Assembly: GCF_900120405.1 (NCBI RefSeq)
Contig: NZ_LT635493.1
Coordinates: 533,037-597,036 of the forward strand
Reading direction: 5' to 3'
DNA: 64,000 nt
DNA from: Urinicoccus massiliensis
GTDB taxonomy: Bacteria > Bacillota > Clostridia > Tissierellales > Peptoniphilaceae
The notes beneath the pieces are model-generated. The model saw nothing but the letters and a program-made list of their open reading frames with translations, had not been told where the DNA came from and made no database searches. Shown piece after piece: positions 1-8,395 of this stretch. The translations under genes and the position numbers were made by a program. Each line of letters starts with the position of its first letter. Position 1 is the first letter of the stretch.

Positions 1-1443
1 AAGTTGGAGGATAGGGTCTTGGAAGACTTTAGCCAAGACCCCGTCTATGGGGCCTTTTTTAAACGGATCCTCCGGGACAAGCCCCACTATTTGGGTCAAA
101 AAACCGAGGCCCTTTTAAAGTCTTTAAGTCCTGCCCTGGACCTACCCTACAGCCTTTACCAAGAAGCCAAGTTCAAGGACCTGACCTTCCCCGACTTCCA
201 AGTCGACGGAAAAACCTATCCCTTGAGCTTTATCCTTTATGAAGACCAATACGCCTATGACCCCGACATCCAGGTTCGGAGAAAGAGCTACCAGGCCTTT
301 TCCCAAGCCCTGGAAAAATATGAAAACACCATGGCTGCAGGTTTTATTGCCATGGTCAAAAGAGACCTGGCCCTGGCCAAGGCCCGGTCCTATCCTTCGG
401 TTTTTGACTACATGCTCCGGAGCCACGAAATTAGCCGGGAAATGTTTGACAACCACCTGGACACCATGATGGAAAAATTGGCCCCCATTATGCGGACCTA
501 TGCTGGTATCTTAAAAGACCGCTATGGCCTGGACACCATGACCTATGCCGACTTAAAATTGTCTCCCAACCCCCAAGCCGGGAAAAAATATTCCATGGAA
601 GAGGCCAAGGACTTGATCCTAAAGGCCTTTGCCCCCTATGGCAAGGACTATGTGGACTCCATTGCCAAGGCCTTTAGCGACCGTTGGCTTGACTATGCCG
701 ACAACGACTTTAAGTCCACCGGAGGTTTCTGCGCCAGTCCCTACCGCTGTCATTCCTACATTCTTATGACCTTCCGGGGCCTCTTGTCCGATGTCTTTAC
801 CCTGGCCCATGAACTGGGTCACGCTGGCCACTTTAAACGGGCCGGAGCCAAGCAAAGCATCCTGACGGTGGAACCCTCCCTCTACTTTGTGGAATCCCCT
901 TCCACCACCAGTGAGCTCCTCTTAAAGGAATACCTATTAAAAGAAGCCAAGACCCCAGACGACCGCCGGGAAATCATTGGCGAATCCTTGGCCAACACCT
1001 ACTACCACAACTTTGTCACCCACTTCCTGGAAGCCTACTTCCAAAGAGAAGTCTACCGAAAAGTGGAAGCTGGAGACCATGTCCAAGGCCAAGACCTCCG
1101 GAAGATTTTCTTGGAAACTTTACAAAAATTCTGGGGCGACTCCGTAGACCTACCAGATTCTGCTGGTCTAACCTGGATGCGGCAACCCCACTATTATGAG
1201 GCCAGTGGTTTTTATTCCTACACCTATTCTGCCGGTTTAAACCTGGGAACCCTCCTGGGTCGGCTCTTAGTCGATGACCCCTCCACCACCCAAAAGTGGT
1301 TGGAGGTATTAGACATGGGCGGCAGCAAGTCCCCCATTGACTTTGCCCAACATGTGGGTCTGGACATCCGCACCAGCCAGGCCCTGGAAAAGACCATCTC
1401 CATCATCGGAGACATGGTCCAAGAATTAAAGGAGGAAAAATAA
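1..1443 (+). CDS. pepF: Oligoendopeptidase F (M3 metallopeptidase), 5'-truncated by the window edge
   Basis: Zinc metallopeptidase of family M3 that cleaves short peptides in the cytoplasm. About 480 codons are visible against roughly 600 for the family, and the frame is open to base 1, so the N-terminus lies outside the window; the TTG at position 4 is unlikely to be the true start. The zinc-binding HELGH motif is at about visible residue 269 (positions 808-822), followed by the conserved helical C-terminal half with its SAGLNLGTLLG-type segment. The stop codon overlaps the ATG of the next gene (TAATG), so it is translationally coupled to the reductase downstream and heads a five-gene plus-strand operon ending at the terminator near 5661-5687. 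Confidence 0.93.
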   Translation, partial: KLEDRVLEDFSQDPVYGAFFKRILRDKPHYLGQKTEALLKSLSPALDLPYSLYQEAKFKDLTFPDFQVDGKTYPLSFILYEDQYAYDPDIQVRRKSYQAFSQALEKYENTMAAGFIAMVKRDLALAKARSYPSVFDYMLRSHEISREMFDNHLDTMMEKLAPIMRTYAGILKDRYGLDTMTYADLKLSPNPQAGKKYSMEEAKDLILKAFAPYGKDYVDSIAKAFSDRWLDYADNDFKSTGGFCASPYRCHSYILMTFRGLLSDVFTLAHELGHAGHFKRAGAKQSILTVEPSLYFVESPSTTSELLLKEYLLKEAKTPDDRREIIGESLANTYYHNFVTHFLEAYFQREVYRKVEAGDHVQGQDLRKIFLETLQKFWGDSVDLPDSAGLTWMRQPHYYEASGFYSYTYSAGLNLGTLLGRLLVDDPSTTQKWLEVLDMGGSKSPIDFAQHVGLDIRTSQALEKTISIIGDMVQELKEEK

Positions 1444-2333
1444 TGCACGAATCCATTCTCTTAGAGGGCGACCTCTTTAAGGGCCAAGAAACTATTTGGG
1501 TCCTAGGAGCCAAGGGCCGGATTGGCCGCAGCATTACCCGAAAACTCACCGATGGCAGCCGGCGGATTGTCACCACAGACCATGCCTCTGTGGACATAAA
1601 AAACCTGGAAGACATCCTAGTCTTTACCGAAAGGAACCTCCCCACCGTCATTATCAACTGTGCCGGCATGTCCAGCGCCACGGCCTGTGAAGAAAACCCC
1701 GACGAGGCCTTCCGGGTCAATGCCCTGGGAGCCAAAAACCTGGCCATTGCCGCCAACCACTATGGGGCCCGCTTGATCCATATTTCCACCGACGACGTCT
1801 TTAATGGTAAGGATGATACCCCGGTGAATGAACTGGTGGAACCCAAGCCCATTACCATCTATGGAAAAAGCAAGCACCAGGGAGAAAAATTCATCCAAGA
1901 ATTTAGCCAAAAATACTTCATCGTTCGGTCCTCCTGGGTCTACGACCTAAGGACCATTGCCAAAATCGAACAGGGCTTGAAAAACCACTCCCTGACCATT
2001 ACCCGGAACCAAATCGCCAGCCCCACCTCCAGGGAACTTTTAGCCGACTTTATCCTGGGTCTGGTAGACTCCTATGACTACGGCATCTACCACTTTGTCA
2101 CCCAGGGGTCTACAGACCGGAAGGGCTTTATTGCAGAAATTGCCAAGCTCCTCAACTTGGAAGACCACTACGAAAAAAGTGACTTCCACCACCAAACCTC
2201 CCTCCATCCCAAGTATGCCCTCATGGATCCCTTTATGCTCAGGATGAAGGACTACAAGTCCCTGCCCACCTGGCAGGAAGACTTGAAAAACTACCTTGAA
2301 AACTACTATCTAGCCGGGAGGTCAAACCAATGA
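1443..2333 (+). CDS. RmlD-like NAD(P)-dependent sugar-nucleotide reductase
   Basis: Extended short-chain dehydrogenase/reductase of the RmlD substrate-binding family, 296 aa, the length of dTDP-4-dehydrorhamnose reductases. A Rossmann glycine motif (GAKGRIG) lies near residues 22-28, STDDVFNG near 115-122, and the catalytic YxxxK as Y140/K144. The ATG overlaps the pepF stop and has GGAGG a few bases upstream. No other rhamnose genes (rmlA, B, C) are nearby, so the actual substrate is unclear; a role in nucleotide-sugar or SAM-related (MAT2B-like) metabolism is possible. The family call is firm; the reaction is inference. Confidence 0.8.
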   Translation: MHESILLEGDLFKGQETIWVLGAKGRIGRSITRKLTDGSRRIVTTDHASVDIKNLEDILVFTERNLPTVIINCAGMSSATACEENPDEAFRVNALGAKNLAIAANHYGARLIHISTDDVFNGKDDTPVNELVEPKPITIYGKSKHQGEKFIQEFSQKYFIVRSSWVYDLRTIAKIEQGLKNHSLTITRNQIASPTSRELLADFILGLVDSYDYGIYHFVTQGSTDRKGFIAEIAKLLNLEDHYEKSDFHHQTSLHPKYALMDPFMLRMKDYKSLPTWQEDLKNYLENYYLAGRSNQ

Positions 2334-3637
2334 AAGAAAAAAAACTCTCCCTTACCAGTCAAATCTTTATCGGCCTCTTGTCCGGTCTAGTCCTGGGGGT
2401 CCTGGTCCACTACTTTCTACCGGCTGGTCCCTTTAAGGACCGCTTCCTCATTAACGGCCTCTTCCAACTCTTTGGCACAGGCTTTATGCGACTGATGCAA
2501 ATGCTGGTGGTCCCCCTGGTCTTTTTCTCCATTGTCACAGGAGCCATGAGTATCGGGGACACCAAGCGCCTGGGCAAGGTAGGTCTAAAGACCCTGGCCT
2601 TTTACATTGTCACTACGGCCCTGGCCATTATCATTGCCCTGAGTTTTTCCCAACTAACCAACCCCGGCATAGGCCTAAACCTGTCTGAAGTCAAAACCGC
2701 CCAAACAGAAATTGCCAAAAGCGCCGCCACGGGCATCGACATGGTCCTGGACATCATCCCCAAAAACCCCATTGAGTCCTTAACCAGCGGAAATATGTTG
2801 CAAATCATCTTTTTTGCCCTCTTCTTGGGCATCATCCTGGCCTCTTTGGGTAACCACGTTCCCGTCATCACCCGCTTTATGAACGAGGCCAACGAAGTCA
2901 TGATGACCATGACCTTTAACGTCATGAAGGCGGCCCCTGTAGGAGTCTTTGCCCTCATTGCCAAAACTTTTTCCGACATTGGCTTTGACGGCTTCCTCCC
3001 CATGGTCAAGTACATGCTCACCGTCAGTGGTGGCCTGGCCATCCAGTTGGTTGCCGTCTATGGTCTCCTTCTCTTTATCTTTACCCGGACCAACCCCTTT
3101 ACTTTTTTCAAACGCTTCTCCCCGGTTTTGGGCTTTGCCTTTTCCACAGCCTCCAGTGGGGCTACGGTTCCTGTCAACATCCAAACCCTGGAAGACATGG
3201 GAGTTTCTAAAAAAATCTCCTCCTTCACCATCCCCCTGGGGGCCACCATCAACATGGACGGTACTGCCATCATGCAAGGGGTAGCTGTAATCTTCGTGGC
3301 CCAGGCCTTTGGCATCCACTTGGAATTAAGTGACTTTCTCACTGTCATCGGCACCGCCACCATGGCCTCTATTGGCACCGCTGCCGTTCCCGGTGTGGGC
3401 TTGATTACCCTGGCCATGGTCTTTAACTCCGTGGGCCTTCCCGTGGAAGGCATCGGCCTTATTATGGGGATCGACCGGGTCCTGGACATGGCTCGGACAG
3501 CTGTAAACTGCTCAGGAGATGCCGTTGTCACTACCATTGTTGCCCACCAAGAAGGTCTCTTTAACAAGGCCTCCCTCTACAAGGCCAAGTCTGTCGATGA
3601 AGAAGACTATAGCAACCTGGACGATGTAGAAATTTAA
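2330..3637 (+). CDS. Dicarboxylate/amino acid:cation symporter (DAACS family)
   Basis: Membrane symporter of 435 aa related to GltP/GltT/DctA, importing acidic amino acids or C4-dicarboxylates with sodium or protons. Visible signatures are the serine-rich re-entrant loop (TASSGATVPV, about residues 281-290), the NMDGTA motif in the seventh helix (about residues 306-311) and the C-terminal NCSGDAVVTT segment. The start overlaps the previous stop by four bases and is preceded by GGGAGG. Substrate cannot be fixed by eye; glutamate/aspartate is the family norm. Confidence 0.92.
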   Translation: MKEKKLSLTSQIFIGLLSGLVLGVLVHYFLPAGPFKDRFLINGLFQLFGTGFMRLMQMLVVPLVFFSIVTGAMSIGDTKRLGKVGLKTLAFYIVTTALAIIIALSFSQLTNPGIGLNLSEVKTAQTEIAKSAATGIDMVLDIIPKNPIESLTSGNMLQIIFFALFLGIILASLGNHVPVITRFMNEANEVMMTMTFNVMKAAPVGVFALIAKTFSDIGFDGFLPMVKYMLTVSGGLAIQLVAVYGLLLFIFTRTNPFTFFKRFSPVLGFAFSTASSGATVPVNIQTLEDMGVSKKISSFTIPLGATINMDGTAIMQGVAVIFVAQAFGIHLELSDFLTVIGTATMASIGTAAVPGVGLITLAMVFNSVGLPVEGIGLIMGIDRVLDMARTAVNCSGDAVVTTIVAHQEGLFNKASLYKAKSVDEEDYSNLDDVEI

Positions 3638-3652
3638 GAAAGGAAGTAAACC

Positions 3653-4456
3653 ATGGCCAGCTTTGTCAGCCACTACTTTTTGGCAAAAGAAATCCAAGAC
3701 AAGTTCAGCCCAAGGCTCAAAGCCCTGGTGGCAGGACAAGAAGACCTCTACCTTTTAGGCAACCAGGGCCCCGACCTCTTCTTTTTTCAAATCTCCAAGC
3801 AGGTGAAAAAAGAAAAAAACCTAGGGACCCTCCTCCACGACCGGCCCTTTCGTAGCCTCCTGGAAGACCTGAAAAAAATCCAGCCCCACCTGGCCCAAAA
3901 GCCCGGGGCCCTGGCCTATTTTTTAGGCCTCTGCAACCATTTTTTTGTAGACGCCTCCATCCACCCCACCGTCAATGCCCTGGCCCGGCCAGACTTTGAC
4001 CACATTTCCATTGAGGGGGAATTGGACCGCTACTTTATTGAAAAAAATGGCCGGGACCTAAATGGCTTCCAGCAAAGTAAACTCTTTGCCCCCTCCTATG
4101 ACCTAAGGGCCATTTGGACCATCTACCAGGGCTTTGGCGCCACCCTATCTGATATTCAAAAATCTCTTCGGGACCTCAAGCTGGTGAAAAAAATCTTCCA
4201 GCCCCGGGGACCCTGGCAGGAAAAAATCCTCCTGGGACTTTTAAGGTTGGTTAAGATGGACAAGGCCTTTGGCAACCAACTGGTGCCCCAGGTCACCAAC
4301 CCCAAGGCAGAAAAAACCAACCAAGCCCTTATGGCCATCCTGGATTCCTGCCCCCAAGAAGCTGCAAAATTTACAGAAAGTATCTATCTCTGGTTGACAG
4401 AAGATAGCCCCCTACCGGACCTGGTAGACCTGGACTTTAACGGGAGAAAACAATGA
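3653..4456 (+). CDS. Zinc-dependent phospholipase C-like protein
   Basis: 267-aa protein with the Zn_dep_PLPC fold: an N-terminal GNQGPDLFF-type segment, then CNHFFVDASIHP with the spaced His/Asp residues that ligate metal, and HISIEGELDRYF. Intracellular members like this one lack a signal peptide and usually have no known substrate, unlike the secreted Clostridium alpha-toxin group. It starts 15 bp after the symporter with AAAGGAAG upstream, and its stop overlaps the start of the MFS gene, so it belongs to the same operon. Phospholipase activity is family-based; the physiological role is unknown. Confidence 0.75.
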   Translation: MASFVSHYFLAKEIQDKFSPRLKALVAGQEDLYLLGNQGPDLFFFQISKQVKKEKNLGTLLHDRPFRSLLEDLKKIQPHLAQKPGALAYFLGLCNHFFVDASIHPTVNALARPDFDHISIEGELDRYFIEKNGRDLNGFQQSKLFAPSYDLRAIWTIYQGFGATLSDIQKSLRDLKLVKKIFQPRGPWQEKILLGLLRLVKMDKAFGNQLVPQVTNPKAEKTNQALMAILDSCPQEAAKFTESIYLWLTEDSPLPDLVDLDFNGRKQ

Positions 4457-5676
4457 AATATACAAAACTCGAACGCAATTTTATCTTTTACGACGTTGGA
4501 AATTCGGCCTACATCCTCATTGCCACCACTATAATCCCCATCTTCTTCAACCTCCTGGCCAAGGAAGACCTGGCCCCGGCCACCTACCTGGCCTATTGGG
4601 GCTATGCCGTTACCTTTTCCACCCTGGTTACCGCCATCCTGGGTCCCATCCTGGGAGCCTATGCCGACGTTCATGGTAAGAGAAAGGCCTTTTTTACCCT
4701 CTTCTTCCTCTTGGGCTTTATGGGCTGCCTCCTCCAGCCCCTACCAACCACCTGGTTGGCCTTCCTTATCCTCTACATCCTATCCAAGGTGGGCTTTAAC
4801 GGGTCCTTGATTTTTTATGACAGCATGATGAAAGACATCACCAGCGACGACCGGATGGACCTGGTGTCCTCTGCTGGCTACGCCTGGGGCTATGTAGGAT
4901 CCTGCCTGCCCTTTATCCTCTGCCTGGCCCTCTTGCTCTTCCATGAAATAATCGACCTGACCATCCGACCAGCTTCCATTTTAATCTTTGCCATCATTGC
5001 CCTTTGGTGGCTGGCCTTTACCCTGCCCCTTTTAAAAAGCTACCGGCAAGGTCCCCGGGAAGAAAATTCCCTGGCCCGGCAATCTTTAAAGGAAAGTCTT
5101 AAGGCCATTAAAAAAGACAAGAGGCTCTTCTTCTTCCTCCTATCCTTCCTCTTTTACATTGATGGGGTCTACACCATTATCAACATGGCCACAGCCTACG
5201 GGTCCTCCCTGGGCCTGGACCAAAATGGCCTCATCCTGGCCCTCTTGATGACCCAGTTTGTGGCCTTCCCCTGTGCCATCTTCTTTGGCCGCCTGTCCAA
5301 AAAAGTCGACTCGGCCAAACTTTTAATGGTTACCATCCTGGCCTATACCTGCATCGCCATCTTTGCCGTCTTCCTAAAGACCCTGACCCACTTTTGGATC
5401 CTGGCCGCCCTGGTAGGTATGTTCCAAGGAGCCATCCAGGCCCTGTCCCGGTCCTACTTTGCCAAACTCATTCCCCAGGAAAAATCCTCCCAATACTTTG
5501 GCATCTACGACATCTTCGGCAAGGGAGCCTCCATGTTTGGAACCTTTGTGGTGTCCCTTATTAGCCAGATTACCGGCAACCAAAACCAGGCCCTCTTGGT
5601 CCTGGTGGTCTTCTTCATCTTAGGCTTAATCTTCTTTTACAAGTCCGCCTTCCATAAAGAAAAAACCGTCTCCTAG
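4453..5676 (+). CDS. MFS transporter of the UMF1/Atg22-like family
   Basis: 407-aa polytopic membrane protein with about 12 hydrophobic segments. The N-terminal FYDVGNSAY segment and the GAYADVHGKRK loop after the second helix match the bacterial branch of the vacuole-effluxer Atg22-like family (UMF1). Family members are presumed effluxers of amino acids or small metabolites; the substrate is not predictable here. It is the last gene of the operon, and its TAG stop lies in the loop of the terminator hairpin at 5661-5687. Confidence 0.82.
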   Translation: MKYTKLERNFIFYDVGNSAYILIATTIIPIFFNLLAKEDLAPATYLAYWGYAVTFSTLVTAILGPILGAYADVHGKRKAFFTLFFLLGFMGCLLQPLPTTWLAFLILYILSKVGFNGSLIFYDSMMKDITSDDRMDLVSSAGYAWGYVGSCLPFILCLALLLFHEIIDLTIRPASILIFAIIALWWLAFTLPLLKSYRQGPREENSLARQSLKESLKAIKKDKRLFFFLLSFLFYIDGVYTIINMATAYGSSLGLDQNGLILALLMTQFVAFPCAIFFGRLSKKVDSAKLLMVTILAYTCIAIFAVFLKTLTHFWILAALVGMFQGAIQALSRSYFAKLIPQEKSSQYFGIYDIFGKGASMFGTFVVSLISQITGNQNQALLVLVVFFILGLIFFYKSAFHKEKTVS

Positions 5677-5687
5677 AGGCGGTTTTT
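5661..5687 (+). terminator. Rho-independent terminator of the pepF operon
   Basis: AAAAACCGTCT and AGGCGGTTTTT form an 11-bp stem (one G-U) with a five-base loop that contains the stop codon of the MFS gene; a T-run follows. Because the stem is flanked by A5 and T5 it could also work on the other strand. Confidence 0.85.
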
Positions 5688-5723
5688 CCTTTAACAAAGA
5701 CTGGTTCCAGCTCTATTTTCCCA

Positions 5724-5750
5724 TAAAAAAACCACCCCTGGGGGGTGGTT
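5724..5750 (-). terminator. Terminator of the small RNA
   Basis: Minus-strand hairpin AACCACCCC/GGGGTGGTT with a three-base loop followed by a run of T (A-run at 5725-5730 on the plus strand). It immediately follows the closing helix of the RNA. Confidence 0.85.
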
Positions 5751-5846
5751 AAAATTGAAGAGACCCGGTTATATGTAGAACAACCGTTGAGTAAGTAAGA
5801 AAGAAAGAAATAAACCAGCTAAGGAGTTTTTTTGTCCCTTCAATTT
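5725..5846 (-). ncRNA. Candidate ~120-nt structured small RNA, unrecognised family
   Basis: Minus-strand transcription unit with no reading frame of note. A consensus promoter (5853-5881) puts the start near 5846. The first 13 bases (5846-5834) pair with 5764-5752 (12 Watson-Crick pairs, one G-U), forming a closing helix, and a strong terminator hairpin follows directly. Inside the helix are a pyrimidine-rich stretch of UUUC repeats, an unpaired ACUCCUUA (complementary to Shine-Dalgarno sequences), and a small hairpin CGGUUGU/AUAACCG that competes with an alternative CUGGUU/AACCGG pairing. The layout resembles 6S or other closed-stem small RNAs, but at about 100 nt before the terminator it is short for 6S, and I see no SRP, tmRNA or RNase P motif. 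Confidence 0.7.
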
Positions 5847-5852
5847 GTAATT

Positions 5853-5881
5853 AGAATAGCATACAGGCCGATTTCTGTCAA
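5853..5881 (-). promoter_or_regulatory. Sigma-A-type promoter of the small RNA
   Basis: On the minus strand TTGACA (5881-5876) and TATTCT (5858-5853) are separated by exactly 17 bp, placing the start near 5846, which is the first base of the closing helix of the RNA. Confidence 0.8.
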
Positions 5882-5971
5882 GAGAAAATTTGATTCTTTC
5901 AAAAAAATTTTATTTGTCCTTTTCCTGTGTCAACGGGGCAAATAAGGGTATCTAGTCCATGGAGGTGGATT

Positions 5972-6442
5972 ATGCTACATAAAAAAATTAGAATCCCAGA
6001 AAACAAGACCATTGCCCTGGTGGCCCATGACCACAGGAAGGACGACCTCTTAAAGTGGGTCAGCAAAAACAAGGACCTCTTAAAGGCCCACACCCTTTTA
6101 GGCACCGGCAACACCGCCGGCCTCCTAAGTGAACGAACCGGCCTCCGGATCCAACCCTTGATTTCCGGCCCCCTGGGTGGAGACCAGCAAATCGGCGCCA
6201 TGATTTCAGAAGGGAAAATCGACATCCTGATCTTCTTCTGGGACCCCCTAGAAGCCATGCCCCATGACCCCGACGTCAAGGCCCTCTTTCGGATCTCCAC
6301 CCTCTACAACATCGCCCTGGCCACCTGTCCCACCACAGCCGACTACCTGCTTTCTTCCCCCCTCTACCAATCTTCCTATGAGGTGGAAATTGTCGATAAC
6401 GGCCAAACCCTCTACAAGGACTGTCAGGATCTTAACCTATAG
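5972..6442 (+). CDS. mgsA: Methylglyoxal synthase
   Basis: Converts dihydroxyacetone phosphate to methylglyoxal, a phosphate-releasing bypass of lower glycolysis; cytoplasmic. The 156-aa product has the family's landmarks: VAHDHRK near the N-terminus, GTGNTAG, SGPLGGDQQIGA and the catalytic-aspartate region FFWDPLE. The ATG at 5972 was chosen because GGAGG lies six bases upstream; a GTG at 5927 in frame has no ribosome site and would add 15 non-conserved residues. Monocistronic, ending at a bidirectional terminator. Confidence 0.95.
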   Translation: MLHKKIRIPENKTIALVAHDHRKDDLLKWVSKNKDLLKAHTLLGTGNTAGLLSERTGLRIQPLISGPLGGDQQIGAMISEGKIDILIFFWDPLEAMPHDPDVKALFRISTLYNIALATCPTTADYLLSSPLYQSSYEVEIVDNGQTLYKDCQDLNL

Positions 6443-6453
6443 ACCAACCATCT

Positions 6454-6480
6454 AAAAAAGACTCCCCAGGGAGTCTTTTT
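6454..6480. terminator. Bidirectional terminator between mgsA and the small-protein gene
   Basis: AAAAAAGACTCCC and GGAGTCTTTTT form a stem flanked by A- and T-runs, serving the plus-strand mgsA and the convergent minus-strand gene ending at 6483. Confidence 0.85.
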
Positions 6481-6482
6481 CC

Positions 6483-6704
6483 TTACATTTGGTTTTCTTG
6501 GTTCCACTCCATGGCTTCTTCCACGGCTCTTTCTGTGGGTTTTTCTACGCCGGTTTCGGGGTCCTTGCCTTGAACCTTACTATAGAGGTCGCTGGCAGGG
6601 GTGGTTTGGTGGTCCTTGGAATTTTCTTGGGCCAGGTGGGCCTTCATTTCTTTGGCCTTGGCTGTGGAAATATTTTTGACGTCTTTCATGTTTTCTTCTT
6701 TCAT
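6483..6704 (-). CDS. Small hydrophilic protein, DUF3787-like C-terminus
   Basis: 73-aa highly charged soluble protein without signal peptide, membrane segment or cysteine. AAGGAGG sits just upstream of the ATG, supporting a real gene. The last 20 or so residues (a Pro-containing stretch, then VEEAMEWNQEN) resemble the C-terminal pattern of small clostridial DUF3787 proteins, some of which are linked to spores; the N-terminal half, rich in Lys and Glu, is not recognised. It lies 40 bp downstream of rlmH on the same strand and is probably co-transcribed. Function unknown. Confidence 0.6.
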   Translation of the reverse strand: MKEENMKDVKNISTAKAKEMKAHLAQENSKDHQTTPASDLYSKVQGKDPETGVEKPTERAVEEAMEWNQENQM

Positions 6705-6744
6705 TTTATCCTCCTTGTCTCCTTTCTATTTTACCATTGAAAAC

Positions 6745-7221
6745 TTATTTATGGTAGGGGTGGCCTTCCTTGATCCGGTAGGCCCGGTAGACTTGTTCCA
6801 AAACCATGACCCGGACCATTTGGTGGGGAAAGGTCAGGGGGGAAAAGCTCCACTTCCACTGGCTCCGGTCCAGGACTTCTTGGCTCAGCCCCAGGCTCCC
6901 ACCAATAACCAGACAGAGGTCGCCTCTTTCCATTTCCCACTGGGCCAATTTTTTAGCCAGCTGGGGGGAGTCCACTTCCTGACCCTGGATGGCCAGGCTC
7001 ACCACTTGGTCTGTCTCCTTGATATGGCTTAGGATTCCCCGACCCTCCCGGTCCAGGATTTGGTCTCTTTCATGGTCTGTTAAATTTTCCGGGGCCTTTT
7101 CTTCCCGGCACTCAAGGATTTCCAACTTGCAATAGGCCCCCAGGCGTTTTTGGTATTCATCCACGGCGGCCTTCCAATATTTTTCCTTGAGTTTGCCTAC
7201 GCTAATTAACTTGATTTTCAT
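6745..7221 (-). CDS. rlmH: 23S rRNA (pseudouridine1915-N3)-methyltransferase
   Basis: SPOUT-class methyltransferase that methylates pseudouridine 1915 in helix 69 of 23S rRNA, using SAM. The product has the canonical length (158 aa), N-terminus MKIKLISVGKLKEKYW, the SAM-binding knot sequence LVIGGSLGLS, and the conserved C-terminal EQVYRAYRIKEGHPYHK. AGGTGA precedes the ATG. It is followed on the same strand by the 73-aa gene. Confidence 0.97.
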   Translation of the reverse strand: MKIKLISVGKLKEKYWKAAVDEYQKRLGAYCKLEILECREEKAPENLTDHERDQILDREGRGILSHIKETDQVVSLAIQGQEVDSPQLAKKLAQWEMERGDLCLVIGGSLGLSQEVLDRSQWKWSFSPLTFPHQMVRVMVLEQVYRAYRIKEGHPYHK

Positions 7222-7318
7222 TTTGTCACCTACTCTTACCTTTTATATATATCCCGGAGAAAAGATTTTTACACAAGTTTACAAAGATTTGCTACAATAG
7301 TCTAAAGGAGTGAGGATT

Positions 7319-8395
7319 ATGGATATTTTTATTGTAGGAGCAGATAGTTACGCTGGCCTGGCCCTGGCCAGGGAATTTTCCAAGGACGCCAAGGTCATTG
7401 GCCTGGGTCTGGATAGGATTCCCCACAGCTCCACCTGTTTTTCTTCCCGGATGCTTTTGGCCAAGGAAGACGGCCTGGCCTACCAGCAAATTAAATCTCT
7501 AGCCGGCCTGAGACAGGGGCGGCCTCTTTTGCTCTTTACCCACCATCCTCGAAACGACTTTTTCCTGGACCAGGCTCATGACTTGGCAGCCTATGCCCAA
7601 ATGCCCCTGGCCCATGACCAAAGGATCCCCCACTCCAGCATCATCAAGTATCTTTGCGAAAAATACGACTTTGCCCTGCCAAAAATTTATGAGGACCCGG
7701 ACCAGGCTCCCGACTTCCCCCTGATTTCCCTGGCCCAAAACCGCCTTTACTCTTCCAGGGACCAGGTCTCTCCAGAAGACCCCGGCCCCTTTAAGGAATA
7801 TGTCAAGGGTCCTTCCAAGACCATGCGGCAATTCATCGCCTTTTTCTCCGACCAAGGGGACCTAATTTTTTACGCCTCGGCCCGGGCCTTTGCCCAATAC
7901 CCCCTCTATATTGGCAGTCCCAGTATTTTACAAACCAAGTCCTCCCTCTTGGATGCAGCCCTCCTGTCCATGGCCAAGGAGGTCCAATGGCGGGGATTTT
8001 TATCCATCCTGACCAAGGAAGACCCCTATACAAAAAAACAATACATCCTGTCCATTAAAAACCGTCCCGACAACTTTACCTTCCTCTGGCAAAGGGCCGG
8101 TCTCCCCCTGGGCAAGGCCCTTTTGGGTCTGGACCTGAAAAAACACAAGGCCCTGCCTGGCCAATGGGGCCGGCTAGGGCAAGAATCCTACCTGGCCCTG
8201 GCCCAACACATCCGGCGAGGATCCTTTTTGGACCTGCCCCTATCGGCCTATGTCCCCTTGAGGTCCTTCGGTCCCCTTTGGACCCTCCAGGACCCCGGCG
8301 TGGCCATTACCTATTGTTCCGACACATTAGAAAAGGCCTACCAAGCCTTTCGGACCTGGCGGGCCTTGCGATCTAAAAAATCATCCATGTCTTAA
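7319..8395 (+). CDS. Unrecognised protein with ATP-grasp-like C-terminal half
   Basis: 358-aa soluble protein. The N-terminus (MDIFIVGADSYAGLALARE) looks like a pre-ATP-grasp Rossmann segment. A central part, roughly residues 220-260 (GFLSILTKEDPYTKKQYILSI then KNRPDN), matches the shape of ATP-grasp carboxylate-amine ligases, where an Asp and a final 'EINPR' bind metal; here that site reads SIKNRP, so the metal-binding Glu is missing. It may be a degenerate or specialised ligase. The ATG at 7319 has AAAGGAG eight bases upstream, better placed than the in-frame GTG at 7310. Its 3' end overlaps the convergent ABC permease gene by 15 bp. Confidence 0.6.
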   Translation: MDIFIVGADSYAGLALAREFSKDAKVIGLGLDRIPHSSTCFSSRMLLAKEDGLAYQQIKSLAGLRQGRPLLLFTHHPRNDFFLDQAHDLAAYAQMPLAHDQRIPHSSIIKYLCEKYDFALPKIYEDPDQAPDFPLISLAQNRLYSSRDQVSPEDPGPFKEYVKGPSKTMRQFIAFFSDQGDLIFYASARAFAQYPLYIGSPSILQTKSSLLDAALLSMAKEVQWRGFLSILTKEDPYTKKQYILSIKNRPDNFTFLWQRAGLPLGKALLGLDLKKHKALPGQWGRLGQESYLALAQHIRRGSFLDLPLSAYVPLRSFGPLWTLQDPGVAITYCSDTLEKAYQAFRTWRALRSKKSSMS

